A stretch of DNA of 64,000 nucleotides from an uncultured Eubacteriales bacterium (GTDB taxonomy: Bacteria; Bacillota; Clostridia; Oscillospirales; Oscillospiraceae), in assembly GCA_900548625.1 (NCBI GenBank), contig URLO01000007.1:1-64000 (forward strand), read 5' to 3'. Within the stretch, counting starts at the first letter, position 1. Each line of letters opens with the position of its first letter. Positions 25,662 through 34,293 of this stretch are shown here, piece by piece. Below the pieces are notes generated by a model. That model did not search any database. It was not told the origin of the DNA and was given only the letters and a program-made list of their open reading frames with translations. Made by a program: the position numbers and the translations under genes.

Positions 25662-25700
25662 TCCTCTGTTTTATGGGCCGCACCCATGCGTCTGCGCTTT

Positions 25701-26795
25701 TTAATGATCCGATTTCAGGCCCGCGCCGCACATTGTTATGAGCGTGTCCGGCATCTGACCATAAATGCGGCAGTATTCCAGATACGCCGCGTAGTTCGCC
25801 GCCGTCGTGTGCTCGCAGTAGACACCCTTCCGCGCCAGCGCTGCGCGGGCGCTCAGGATCTGCGCCTCCGGCGCGTGGACGAAGCGAACATGGTGCTTTT
25901 TCGCAAGGGAGAGGATCTCATGGCCGCGCATGGGCTTTCCGATGGCGATGCCCTCGGCGATGGTCGGCGTGGGCGTCACCGTCTCCGGCTCGCTCTCGCC
26001 ATGCGCCGCCGCACGCAGCAGCGGGTCGCAGTTCTGGCTTTGCAGCGCGATGATCTGCGGCATGTTGTCGATCACGCCGCTCTCCAGCAGGTGCTCCAGC
26101 GCGCGGATCGCGCCGAGAAAGAGCGTTCCGTTTCCGGTCGGGATCACGATATTGGCCGGGATGCGCCCAAGCTGCTCGAAGGTCTCATAGATGTAGGTCT
26201 TGGTGCCCTCGTAGAAAAACGGGTTGTAGACGTGGTTCGCGTAATAGACGCCCTCCTGCTCGACCTTCGCGCGGCAGACATCGGCGCAGTGGTCACGGGA
26301 GCCGGGAACGACGGTGCAGACCGCGCCGTGCGCGCGGATCATGTCGATCTTCTTGGGGCTGGTGCCCTCCGGAACGAAGATCTCACAGCCAATGCCCGCC
26401 TTGGCGCAGTAGGCCGCGACCGAGTTTCCGGCATTGCCGCTGGAATCCTGAACGACCCTGTCCACGCCGATGGCCTTGCAGTGCGCCACCAGAACCGCCG
26501 CGCCGCGGTCTTTGAAGGACAGTGTCGGCATGTAATAGTCCATTTTCAGCAGCACGTTTTCATCCAGCCGCACGACGGGCGTCACGCCCTCGCCCATCGT
26601 GACTCCGCGCCAGTTCTCGCCGTCCAGCGCCATAAAGCGCCGGTAGCGGAACATGCTCCATTCGTGCGTATCGACCTCGCCGAGATCAAATCGGGGCGGC
26701 CGGAATTCCAGCTCCCACAGCCCGCCGCAGTCGCAGTGTGCTTTCCTTGTATCGGCCGCCGCGCGGCATCCGCATTTGGTGCAGACAAATTCCAT
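25701..26795 (-). CDS. Threonine-synthase-like PLP enzyme
   Basis: A 364-residue fold-type II PLP enzyme. A short N-terminal zinc-ribbon (CTKCGC and HCDCGG) precedes the PLP lysine in PTLSFKDRGA, the QDSSGNAGNSVAAY loop and the phosphate-binding PTGNGTLFLGA. Threonine synthases share this layout. Placement in an operon with a D-threonine-aldolase-like gene, RidA and a YheO-type regulator suggests a role in hydroxy-amino-acid breakdown rather than biosynthesis. The specific reaction is not determined. Confidence 0.7.
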   Translation of the reverse strand: MEFVCTKCGCRAAADTRKAHCDCGGLWELEFRPPRFDLGEVDTHEWSMFRYRRFMALDGENWRGVTMGEGVTPVVRLDENVLLKMDYYMPTLSFKDRGAAVLVAHCKAIGVDRVVQDSSGNAGNSVAAYCAKAGIGCEIFVPEGTSPKKIDMIRAHGAVCTVVPGSRDHCADVCRAKVEQEGVYYANHVYNPFFYEGTKTYIYETFEQLGRIPANIVIPTGNGTLFLGAIRALEHLLESGVIDNMPQIIALQSQNCDPLLRAAAHGESEPETVTPTPTIAEGIAIGKPMRGHEILSLAKKHHVRFVHAPEAQILSARAALARKGVYCEHTTAANYAAYLEYCRIYGQMPDTLITMCGAGLKSDH

Positions 26796-26810
26796 TCTCG
26801 CCGTCCCCCT

Positions 26811-27191
26811 TTACACGCGCACTTCCGCAATGGCTTCGATCTCGACCAGCGCGCCGTTGTGCAGCTCCCGCGTGGGGACAACAACGCGCGCCGGCTTGTG
26901 GCTGCCGAAAAACGCCGCGTAGACCGCATTCACCGCGTCCCAGAGCGCAATGCTCGAGACGTACACCCGGCAGAGCACAACATCTTCCCTGCCGCAGCCC
27001 GCCGCATTCAGCACCAGCTCCACATTGTGCAGCGCATCGCGCGTCTGCTGTTCGATGTCCGCCGCCATCGGCGCGCCGGTCTCGTGGTGTACCGGAAGCT
27101 GACCGGAGACATAGAGCATCCCGCCGGAGATCATGCCGGGAACATAGTGTCCCTTGTTCACAAGTCTGGATTCGATTCTGACTTCTTTCAT
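26811..27191 (-). CDS. RidA-family deaminase
   Basis: A 126-residue RidA/YjgF protein with SGGMLYVSGQLPV, NVELVLNAAGCGREDVV, VYAAFFGSHKPARVVVPTREL and a C-terminal VEIEAIAEV. RidA hydrolyses reactive enamine/imine intermediates released by PLP dehydratases. Its position between two PLP enzymes fits that role. It overlaps the regulator gene by 4 nt. Confidence 0.85.
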   Translation of the reverse strand: MKEVRIESRLVNKGHYVPGMISGGMLYVSGQLPVHHETGAPMAADIEQQTRDALHNVELVLNAAGCGREDVVLCRVYVSSIALWDAVNAVYAAFFGSHKPARVVVPTRELHNGALVEIEAIAEVRV

Positions 27192-27835
27192 CCGCGTTTC
27201 CCCCTTACCTCGTCGAGATAGCTGTAGATCGTCACCTTATTGACGCCCAGCTTCTCGGCGGCTTTTTCAATGCTGCCCTTCATCAGAAACAGTCCCTTCT
27301 GCTCCATGAAGCGCACCTTTTCAATGCGCGCCTCGCGCGGCAGATTCTTTGCGTCCGCGTCGCCGAGGATCCCGTCCATCAGGTTTTCGATCATCACGGA
27401 AACATGCTCCCGTGCCTCGCCGTCCGCTCCACCGTCTGCCTTCTGCTGCGGCTCCGGCGGCAGAAGCGACTGCAAAAAATCGATCTGCCGCGTGATCTGC
27501 GTCGTATCCAGATTGATGCACAGTGCACCTGTGAGCCGTCCGTCCGCATCCTTGATCAGAAGCGTGGACGAGCGGATGCGCTTGCCGTTCGGCGCGGTGA
27601 AATAGTAGTTTGCAGCATAGTTTTCCTTCAGATCGTCAGACAGGATGACCTTTTTGACGAGCTGATCGAAGCTGGCGCCGAGCTGCCGCCCGGTCACGGA
27701 CGGGTTTTCCACATAGACGACCGAGTGCGCCGGATCGTCCAGATCGTGCAGCACGATCTCGCAGTCTGCGCCGAACGTCTGCACCAGCATCTGCGCCAGC
27801 GGAACATACGGCCGCAGCGCGGGCTTGATGTCCAT
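27188..27835 (-). CDS. YheO/DauR-type PAS-HTH regulator
   Basis: A 215-residue protein. The N-terminal YheO-like PAS domain (YVPLAQMLVQTFGADCEIVLHDL, SSTLLIKDADGRLTGALCINLD) is followed by a C-terminal helix-turn-helix (KGLFLMKGSIEKAAEKLGVNKVTIYSYLDE). DauR of this family represses D-arginine catabolism in Pseudomonas, which fits a D-amino-acid operon. The start at 27835 follows GGAGG; the longer frame to 27868 is less likely. Confidence 0.82.
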   Translation of the reverse strand: MDIKPALRPYVPLAQMLVQTFGADCEIVLHDLDDPAHSVVYVENPSVTGRQLGASFDQLVKKVILSDDLKENYAANYYFTAPNGKRIRSSTLLIKDADGRLTGALCINLDTTQITRQIDFLQSLLPPEPQQKADGGADGEAREHVSVMIENLMDGILGDADAKNLPREARIEKVRFMEQKGLFLMKGSIEKAAEKLGVNKVTIYSYLDEVRGKRG

Positions 27836-27846
27836 GCCGCGCCTCC

Positions 27847-28956
27847 TTATTGCAGTCTGCCGCGGCATGCGATCTCCAGTTCCTGCACGACCCGCTCGCC
27901 GGAGATCAGGTACGCACGGTCGTAGAGATTGCAGACCGGGCAGATGTGCACCGGGATGATGCGCACCTTGTCGCCGACCTGAACGCGGTCATGGAAGGCG
28001 CGGTCAAGGACGATCGCGTGCTCGTCAAAGACCTTCTCGATGTGTACCTCTGGCCACTCATAGATCGTTCCCTTTCCGGGCGTGGCGCAGATGCCCTCGG
28101 TGCGCGACTGCATCGTCAGGCCCTTCGCACCGACATCGAGGATTGTCCGCGTATCGGTCGGCTTGCTGATGACTGTTGCCAGCACAGTCGCGGCGCACAG
28201 CTCCAGCGTACCGGCGGCATGTCCCTGCGACGCGTCCATCAGCGCATATGTGCCGGGACGCAGCTCCGTAATACCCGGAAGAATGGGAACGTGGTTCATA
28301 AATGTCGGCGTTGCGCCGTAGCTGACCGTCCGGCACGGCATACCGTGCTCCCGCGCCAGCTCTGCAAAATGGAGCGTCCGGCGCTGTGCGCCCTCGGCGA
28401 TCTGCATCAGCGCTGGAATGTCCGCCGCGCCGTAGCTGTTGCCGTCATGCGAGAAAATCCCCTCAAACCGCACATGCGGGCAGTGCGCGATCACGTCGAG
28501 CAGGCTCCGAAAATCCGCCTCCTCAATGATGCCGGAGCGGTTCTCGCCGACCTCGATCTCTACAAGAACCGGAACGGTCACGTTTTCCGCCGCAAAGACC
28601 CGCTCCGCCTCCGTCACCTGACACGGCGTATCCACGCCGAAGGAGACACGGACGCCGCTTTGTGTCAGCGCCGCGATGCGCCGCAGCTTCGTCTCCCCCA
28701 CGATCTCGTTTGCGATAAAGATGTCCCGCAGGCCGTTTTCCGCCATCACCTCGGCCTCGCCGGTCTTTGCCACCGCAATGCCGCAGGCGCCCTGCCGGAG
28801 CTGCATCTTGGCGATCTCGGGCGTTTTGTGCGTCTTTGTGTGCGGACGGAGCTTCACGCCGTTTTCCTCGGCGTAGCGCTGCATGTCCTCCAGATTTTTC
28901 GTCAGCCGCTCCCTGTCGATCAGCAGAGCGGGCGTGTCCAGTTCCAGAAACTTCAT
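27847..28956 (-). CDS. D-threonine aldolase-like (fold-type III PLP) enzyme
   Basis: A 369-residue alanine-racemase-fold protein. The PLP lysine is in LRPHTKTHKTPEIA. The C-terminal HICPVCNLYDRAYLI supplies His and Cys ligands for the divalent metal used by D-threonine aldolases and eukaryotic-type D-serine dehydratases. It cleaves D-beta-hydroxy-amino acids or dehydrates D-serine. First gene of a four-gene operon, with a strong promoter at 28977-29006. Confidence 0.8.
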   Translation of the reverse strand: MKFLELDTPALLIDRERLTKNLEDMQRYAEENGVKLRPHTKTHKTPEIAKMQLRQGACGIAVAKTGEAEVMAENGLRDIFIANEIVGETKLRRIAALTQSGVRVSFGVDTPCQVTEAERVFAAENVTVPVLVEIEVGENRSGIIEEADFRSLLDVIAHCPHVRFEGIFSHDGNSYGAADIPALMQIAEGAQRRTLHFAELAREHGMPCRTVSYGATPTFMNHVPILPGITELRPGTYALMDASQGHAAGTLELCAATVLATVISKPTDTRTILDVGAKGLTMQSRTEGICATPGKGTIYEWPEVHIEKVFDEHAIVLDRAFHDRVQVGDKVRIIPVHICPVCNLYDRAYLISGERVVQELEIACRGRLQ

Positions 28957-28976
28957 TGTTCTCGCCTCCTGTTCGC

Positions 28977-29006
28977 AGTATAATATAATTTATTCTATTT
29001 TGTCAA
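28977..29006 (-). promoter_or_regulatory. Promoter of the D-amino-acid operon
   Basis: On the minus strand TTGACA, 18 bases, TATACT, about 20 nt before the aldolase start. The region is very AT-rich. Confidence 0.75.
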
Positions 29007-29119
29007 TGTATCGTATAAAAAATTATTTCATCGATTCCAGCGCCAAAACAGGCATCCCATCCGGCAGTTTTCCCTTTACTTTTTCCGTTGCCTCTGCTAT
29101 AATAGTTGCCAGTCAATAC

Positions 29120-29196
29120 GCGCCCGTAGCTCAGCTGGATAGAGTGACAGACTCCGACTCTGTAGGTCGCTGGTTCGAATCCAGTCGGGCGTACCA
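29120..29196 (+). tRNA. tRNA-Arg (anticodon CCG)
   Basis: A 77-nt tRNA with encoded CCA. The acceptor GCGCCCG pairs with CGGGCGT (first pair G-U). The anticodon stem ACAGA/TCTGT encloses CTCCGAC (anticodon CCG). The T-arm is TGGTTCGAATCCA. A TATAAT lies about 17 nt upstream. The island 29.3-35.6 kb begins behind its 3' end. Confidence 0.95.
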
Positions 29197-29201
29197 AAAT
29201 G

Positions 29202-29261
29202 AATGACCCTACCCAATTCGAACAAGTCGATGAGACTTGAGGATTGGGTGGGGTCATTTTA
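29202..29261 (+). terminator. Terminator of tRNA-Arg
   Basis: AATGACCCTACCCAAT (29202-29217) pairs with ATTGGGTGGGGTCATT (29243-29258), followed by TTT. The rest of 29262-29392 shows no gene. Confidence 0.75.
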
Positions 29262-29392
29262 TGTCCTGAAAGTCTTGGTATGACAGGGATTTCAGTGAGT
29301 GGCGCGCTGAAGCAAATATGAGACACGAAAATACAAACCGTCTCAAAACGTAGTAGAAAACGAGCAAATTAGGCGATTCGAACACGGATGTC

Positions 29393-30525
29393 TCATTTAA
29401 CAGTTGCACAGCAGCTCTCTTCCATTTGGCATGGCGTCAGATTTTTCAATGTGCGATGAGGTCGTTTGGTATTGTAAAACTCAATATAGGAAGCTACACT
29501 GGCTTGAAATGCTCTATCGGAAGGATGATCCTTTCGGTAGAGCTCTTCTTTTTTCAGCGATGCGAAGAAAGATTCTGCGACTGCGTTATCATGCGGTTTA
29601 CCCGGTTGTGAAAATGATTGCTCTACATTGTGCTTATGTAAGAGCTGCTGGAGTCGATGGGAGGTATACTGCGCGCCTCGGTCACTATGAAAAATAAGAC
29701 CAGACGGTGGCTGGCGTTCCTCATACGCCATTTTGAATGCTGCGGTGATAAGTTGAGTACTGTTCCTTTTTGAAATTTTATGTGCGATCACTTTGCGCGA
29801 GAAAAGGTCAATAATTACGCAAATAAAAAGTAGTGATCCCTAAGTTTAAAACAGGTGACATCGCTGACCCACCGCTGATTTGGCTGATCAGCAGTAAATT
29901 GCTGCTGCAATATATTCTTCTTTCGTTCCGTCTCACGAAGCTTTAAATATTCCTTTTTTGCTGTCGACCGAACACTGCTCAAGCCCATCTCACGCATGAG
30001 TTGTGAAATATATTCCGCACTGACCTGGTGTCCACGCTGAATGAGAATCGTTCGAATTTTCTCTGCACCCAACACCTGCCTATATTCGTCAAACACATCA
30101 CGGATGATCTGGCAGTATTCTTGACGGCGTTTATCAAACCAGGCGTTGCCGCGCTTGCTGCGCAGTATGTGGTTATAAAATGTACCTCGGTCAACATCCA
30201 ATGCTTCACAGATCGTATGGACTTCATATTTTCCATAGAACGGCTCTAAAGCATGCAGCCGCTCTTTCAATGGGGCAGATACCAAACAATCGGCAGACTT
30301 CAGAATTGTGATGATATTCTGCAATTTTTCAACTTTGCGTTGGAGTGATGCGTATTCTTGATAGGAAAACTTCAACGGCTTTCCAATGCTGTCCGAAGGA
30401 AACGATTTGAGCCAACGGTACAGGGTGCTACGAGAGATAGCAAGTTCATTGGAAAGAGCGGTGATTCTTTCGCCTTGCTGATAGCGTGCGACAATGGATA
30501 GCTTTTCTTCGTTTGAATACTTCAT
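29393..30525 (-). mobile_element. IS3-family insertion sequence, transposase frameshifted
   Basis: Transposase of the fused OrfA-OrfB type. The N-terminal helix-turn-helix is ALSNELAISRSTLYRWLKSF. The DDE integrase core has D in VSDVTCF, D in IFHSDRGAQ and E in NAVAESFF. Near 29816 the frame shifts: the first part ends at a stop after YFLFA, and the second continues as VIIDLFSRKVIAHK one frame over. A single lost base in a T run explains it. Terminal inverted repeats could not be placed with confidence. The start has GGAGGG upstream. Confidence 0.8.
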
Positions 30526-30649
30526 AGGATTCCCTCCTTCGAGGTAGAGGATAACATACAAAAGAGAGAACGAAAATTTACATAGTGTTGTTGCTAATAG
30601 TGCCGAATGGAATAAGCCATGCTTTCCAATTCGTAGATTCGACAAATGA

Positions 30650-30678
30650 TTGCATTGAGCACGCTGATTTGATATAAT
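30650..30678 (+). promoter_or_regulatory. Promoter of the methyltransferase-like/AAA gene
   Basis: TTGCAT, 17 bases, TATAAT, 30 nt before the start codon, with AGGGGGTG as ribosome site. Confidence 0.65.
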
Positions 30679-30708
30679 TTAGGTCACAGCAGAGGGGGTG
30701 TCTACAGA

Positions 30709-31911
30709 ATGCAAGTTCCAGAATTTACTGTAGTGGATTTCAATGCCGGCTTTGGCGGACGCTCGCTTGCGTTTCGCGATTGTGGTTTTTCTGTTGTAGC
30801 TGCCGCAGAAAGTGATCCCGTAAAACAGGAGATACTTCGCGGAATCGTTCCGGATATCCCTATTTTCACAGAGCCGATATCACTTGAAAATCTTTCATCG
30901 CTTCCGGGCACAGATATTCTGATGGCCGATATACCTGCGGAGAGCCTTGCAAGGCAGCGCGTGGATCAGAAAAAGGGCGATGTGGATTCTTATCTGCATT
31001 TGTTCTCCGAATTCATTTTGTGCAATCAGCCAAAAGCGTTTTTAATACAAATTCCGGCTGTGTTGGTTCAGGGTAAATCCGTCTCATTCCTCAGCACTGC
31101 CGCACGGCGCAGATATGTTATAACATACCGAGTATGCAGGGAGAGCGAGTATTCCGGTTTTCCAGTGAATGGAAGGCAAGCCTATTTTGTTGGAATTCGC
31201 AATGATATTGGCCCGGAGCGATTCTGTTTTCCGAAGCCAATATATGAGTCTCCATATCGTATACCATTTCGGGAAGCACCGGAAGATGTGGAACCATGGT
31301 ATCGCAATGTTCCAAGACGATTTGGGACGCATTCTCTTGAACGCCTGTTTCCCTTCTATAACAGAAATTTTAAGGGAGAAGTGGTCGGCGGCGAACAGGT
31401 ATCCGTTCGTCCTTATGAGTGTTATCTTGTGGACGAGATCGGAATGCGGCGAATAACGCACAATGAATACGCATATTTAAAAGGCTATCCAAATTACCCT
31501 TTTAACAATTGCAAAAACCGGTTTAAAGCATATCGAATGCTTCAGTCGGCGCCAGATATCTACATTGTGCGGGCGATCGCCGCGAGTCTCCGAAATTATT
31601 TGGAGCATAATACAGAAACGCCGCACTTTGAAGACTGGCCTGCATACAGAGTACCTCTGGAAGAAGATGTTTCTGACAAAAGAGGCGATGCCTTGACAGA
31701 ACAGAGAATTTCGACAGACAGAATTATAAAGCCACGAAATAAAATCAGACGCCTTCAGATCGAAAAACTGAAGGGATTAAAAAAGCTGGATATTCTGTTT
31801 GAGAAAAATCTGACGGCCATCATGGGTGTTAATGGAGTTGGAAAATCCACCGTTTTGCATGCACTGGCCTGTATGTTCTCCCCGGATGAAAAAGGCGAGG
31901 ATCATAAATAG
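30709..31911 (+). CDS. C5-methyltransferase-like domain fused to AAA ATPase N-terminus (first part of split gene)
   Basis: A 400-residue frame. Residues 1-300 resemble a C5 DNA methyltransferase: VVDFNAGFGGRSLAFRDCGF (AdoMet motif I) and VVAAAESDPVKQEIL (II). The catalytic PCQ motif is replaced (DILMADIPAESLARQ), and ENV is replaced by QIPA, so catalysis is unlikely and a DNA- or AdoMet-sensing role is possible. From about residue 345 an ATPase begins (RRLQIEKLKGLKKLDI, Walker A GVNGVGKSTVLHAL). A TAG at 31909 interrupts the frame; the same frame continues for 16 codons into the next entry. AT-rich, likely acquired. Confidence 0.7.
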   Translation: MQVPEFTVVDFNAGFGGRSLAFRDCGFSVVAAAESDPVKQEILRGIVPDIPIFTEPISLENLSSLPGTDILMADIPAESLARQRVDQKKGDVDSYLHLFSEFILCNQPKAFLIQIPAVLVQGKSVSFLSTAARRRYVITYRVCRESEYSGFPVNGRQAYFVGIRNDIGPERFCFPKPIYESPYRIPFREAPEDVEPWYRNVPRRFGTHSLERLFPFYNRNFKGEVVGGEQVSVRPYECYLVDEIGMRRITHNEYAYLKGYPNYPFNNCKNRFKAYRMLQSAPDIYIVRAIAASLRNYLEHNTETPHFEDWPAYRVPLEEDVSDKRGDALTEQRISTDRIIKPRNKIRRLQIEKLKGLKKLDILFEKNLTAIMGVNGVGKSTVLHALACMFSPDEKGEDHK

Positions 31912-31959
31912 AAATTCTTTTTTACCCCGACACCGGATGCTTCCTGGCAAGGCAGTCAG

Positions 31960-33192
31960 ATGGTATTGACCTATTTTGACGAAAACACACAGACGGAGAA
32001 TCAGCGCAAGTATCGAAAAAGCACGGATCGGTGGTCCCCCAGATATACCAGTCGGCCCAAGCGGGATGTTTTTTATCTCGGGATTGATTCCGGACTGCCT
32101 GAAATCGAAAAAGAGCGTCAGACTTCCTATATCGACTATCACACAAGTGTCTCAGAGGATCGGCTGGCGGAACGGATCGTACACACTGCGGCACAAATAT
32201 TATGCAAGGACTACCAATCCTTAACAGATCATGCAGTGAAAAACAAGCATTTCTTTGGAGTCCGCACCTTATCGGATATCAACTACTCAGCCTTGAGCAT
32301 GGGTGCCGGAGAGCAAAGGCTGATCAAGATTTTGACGGTGGTATACCATGCGGCTCCATATTCCCTGATCCTGATTGACGAAATAGACCTGCTGCTTCAC
32401 AGCAACGCACAGAAACAACTGATAAAACAGCTGTCCGATTTGGCACAGAGGAAGAATCTGCAAATTATTTTTACAACCCACTCGCTTGAAATTGGGAAGC
32501 TGACAGAATTTGTTGATATACGGTATCTGTACCACACAAGAGAAAAAACGCTGGTATACGACCGGATAACACCGGATATCATTTTTGATATGAACCGGGA
32601 AAGTACGCAGCCGCTCACTGTCTATGTTGAGGACGACCTCGCGGAAGCCATTGTCTCACAGCTTTCCGACGGATTACGAATATCCAGATATGTCAATATT
32701 CGAAACATCGGTTCGGCTCAAAACGCATTTACATTAGCAGCGGGGATGATGATTGAGGGGAATTCTCTTGAGCATCGGCTGATCGTTTTAGATGGCGATG
32801 TTTATCGGACAGATGAGGACAAGAAAAGGCAGCTGCGCAGGCTGCTGTCCGGAACAGAGACGAACCATGACGATAAGATTGATGCCGCGCTTTCGCTGAT
32901 TACACAGTTTTCTCTGCCTGAGGGGAACTGCCCGGAAAAATTCATTTATGATCTGCTTTTGGATGTGGATGGAGCGGATGAAGCGACTGATTGCGCGAAG
33001 CAGGTTACAGGAGTTGTGGATAGTCACGATTGGTTGAATCAAATTGTGGAGCGGATGAATCAGGATCGAAAAATTGTTCTGCTTAAAATCATTGAGCAGG
33101 CCGCAGAGAGCGACAAGTGGTCCACATACGTTGAACGGGTGCGCAGATGGCTAATAGAGCAGGCAAAGGTGTTAAATCTCTATTCACCATAA
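31960..33192 (+). CDS. AAA ATPase/TOPRIM (OLD-like) C-terminal part (second part of split gene)
   Basis: A 410-residue frame in the same phase as the previous entry. It carries the rest of an ABC-type ATPase: ALSMGAGEQRLIKIL (signature), SLILIDEIDLLLHSNAQ (Walker B) and IIFTTHSLEI (H-loop). A TOPRIM-like domain follows, with TVYVEDDLAEAIVSQL (Glu) and LIVLDGDVYRTDED (Asp-x-Asp). This is the OLD nuclease layout. No ribosome site is clear at 31960, so the part was probably once joined to the upstream frame. With the amber codon read, one protein of about 827 residues would result. Confidence 0.68.
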   Translation: MVLTYFDENTQTENQRKYRKSTDRWSPRYTSRPKRDVFYLGIDSGLPEIEKERQTSYIDYHTSVSEDRLAERIVHTAAQILCKDYQSLTDHAVKNKHFFGVRTLSDINYSALSMGAGEQRLIKILTVVYHAAPYSLILIDEIDLLLHSNAQKQLIKQLSDLAQRKNLQIIFTTHSLEIGKLTEFVDIRYLYHTREKTLVYDRITPDIIFDMNRESTQPLTVYVEDDLAEAIVSQLSDGLRISRYVNIRNIGSAQNAFTLAAGMMIEGNSLEHRLIVLDGDVYRTDEDKKRQLRRLLSGTETNHDDKIDAALSLITQFSLPEGNCPEKFIYDLLLDVDGADEATDCAKQVTGVVDSHDWLNQIVERMNQDRKIVLLKIIEQAAESDKWSTYVERVRRWLIEQAKVLNLYSP

Positions 33193-33431
33193 AATTACTC
33201 TATAATGTAAATGATTACGCATCCTTTTTGGTGCATGTTTGCTGTGCAAGCTTATCCTGCGGAGGAATTGAAAAGCAAGGAAAATCTGGCTATGTCTTCC
33301 TTTACAAACATTCCTTTCCTTGCGGGCAACGAAAAATCCAGTATCTTTTCTGCCAACACATGACAAGAAAAGATAGCGAAGAAATTGAAAGATTCTCCGC
33401 TACCTTTCTATTTTGGATGATGCAATGGGCC
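33193..33431. other. Intergenic region, no gene seen
   Basis: AT-rich sequence between the TOPRIM gene and the broken DUF4340 gene. A short reading frame crosses it but has no ribosome site or recognisable protein. Confidence 0.5.
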
Positions 33432-34138
33432 TTAATTCAGCACGATCGCGCGGACGGCTTCCATCAGCTCGACCACTTCGCTGCGCAGTACATAGGCAAC
33501 GCTTTTGCCATCTATGGCGGCGAGACAACTGGAGCCATTATAGCGGTACAGAGAGATCATAACTTCGGGATGAACCTCGTTGCCCAGATGCAGCGTCAAG
33601 CTGGCCTCCAGTTGACCGGTGGCCTTTTCGGAGGTAAACTCCTCGGCGGTCAATGCCTCCAACGCCTTCTGCAGATCATCGATTTCGATTTTTCATCCTG
33701 GTAGAGACACTGTAGAGCCTTGCCGTCCTTTTGCGAAGCAATCGTGTATGTCACATTTTCCAGCGTTGCCTCGATGCTGTTCACCTCGCCGAAATCGCCG
33801 GGGGAAATTTCCTGATTCCGCAGGTCATCATAGTCTGCGGCTATCAGCGTTTCATAGATGCTGCCGGAGAGCCGGTAGATAATTTTGAAATCGCCGATGC
33901 GGGTATAGTCTGTGATGTCTGCGGTATCCGCCTCCGAGCCACTGTCGGCAGCTTCTTTCCGCTCCTCCGGAGCGCGGCTGATGTGCAGAACGAAGGTATC
34001 GGAAGTCCCGTCGTCGGTATAATCCACGCGGACGGTCAGCTCGGGGTCGTCCAGACCGTAGGAGGCCAGCTCCTCATCGGTGACCTTAAGCTGATGGTTC
34101 AGGAAGATGCCCTTGTAAAAGCCAATGCAGTATTGCAA
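33432..34138 (-). pseudogene. DUF4340 protein remnant (truncated and frameshifted)
   Basis: Two overlapping frames of one gene. The upstream part contains LKVTDEELASYGLDDPELTV and FKIIYRLSGSIYETLIAADY, typical of DUF4340 lipoproteins. The downstream part contains AEEFTSEKATGQLEASLTLHL and ends VELMEAVRAIVLN. A one-base shift near 33690 separates them. The N-terminus with signal peptide is missing. Chromosomal DUF4340 genes usually accompany ABC exporters; none is here. Confidence 0.7.
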
Positions 34139-34165
34139 TAATATATGTGACCATTATCAAAACCG

Positions 34166-34210
34166 GGGCTGTAGCGAAATAAAAATCGCTACAGCCCTTT
34201 GCTTTTTTAT
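34166..34210. terminator. Strong hairpin beside the IS256 copy
   Basis: GGGCTGTAGCGA (34166-34177) pairs perfectly with TCGCTACAGCCC (34186-34197), followed by TTTGCTTTTTT on the plus strand. Confidence 0.65.
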
Positions 34211-34293
34211 GGACAATTTAGCTACAGTTTCTCGAAAGAATTCGCAAATTTGCCATTCTTCCAGGTGCCGTCAAGAGTTATGCGCAAATTGGT

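Noticed and set aside
29404..29697. Plus-strand frame over the IS3 transposase end
   Set aside because: Shadow of the transposase on the opposite strand without a ribosome site.
31909..31911. Pyrrolysine at the TAG in the methyltransferase-like/AAA gene
   Set aside because: No pyl genes are seen, TAG ends other genes here, and defence proteins are not known pyrrolysine users. A nonsense mutation is simpler.
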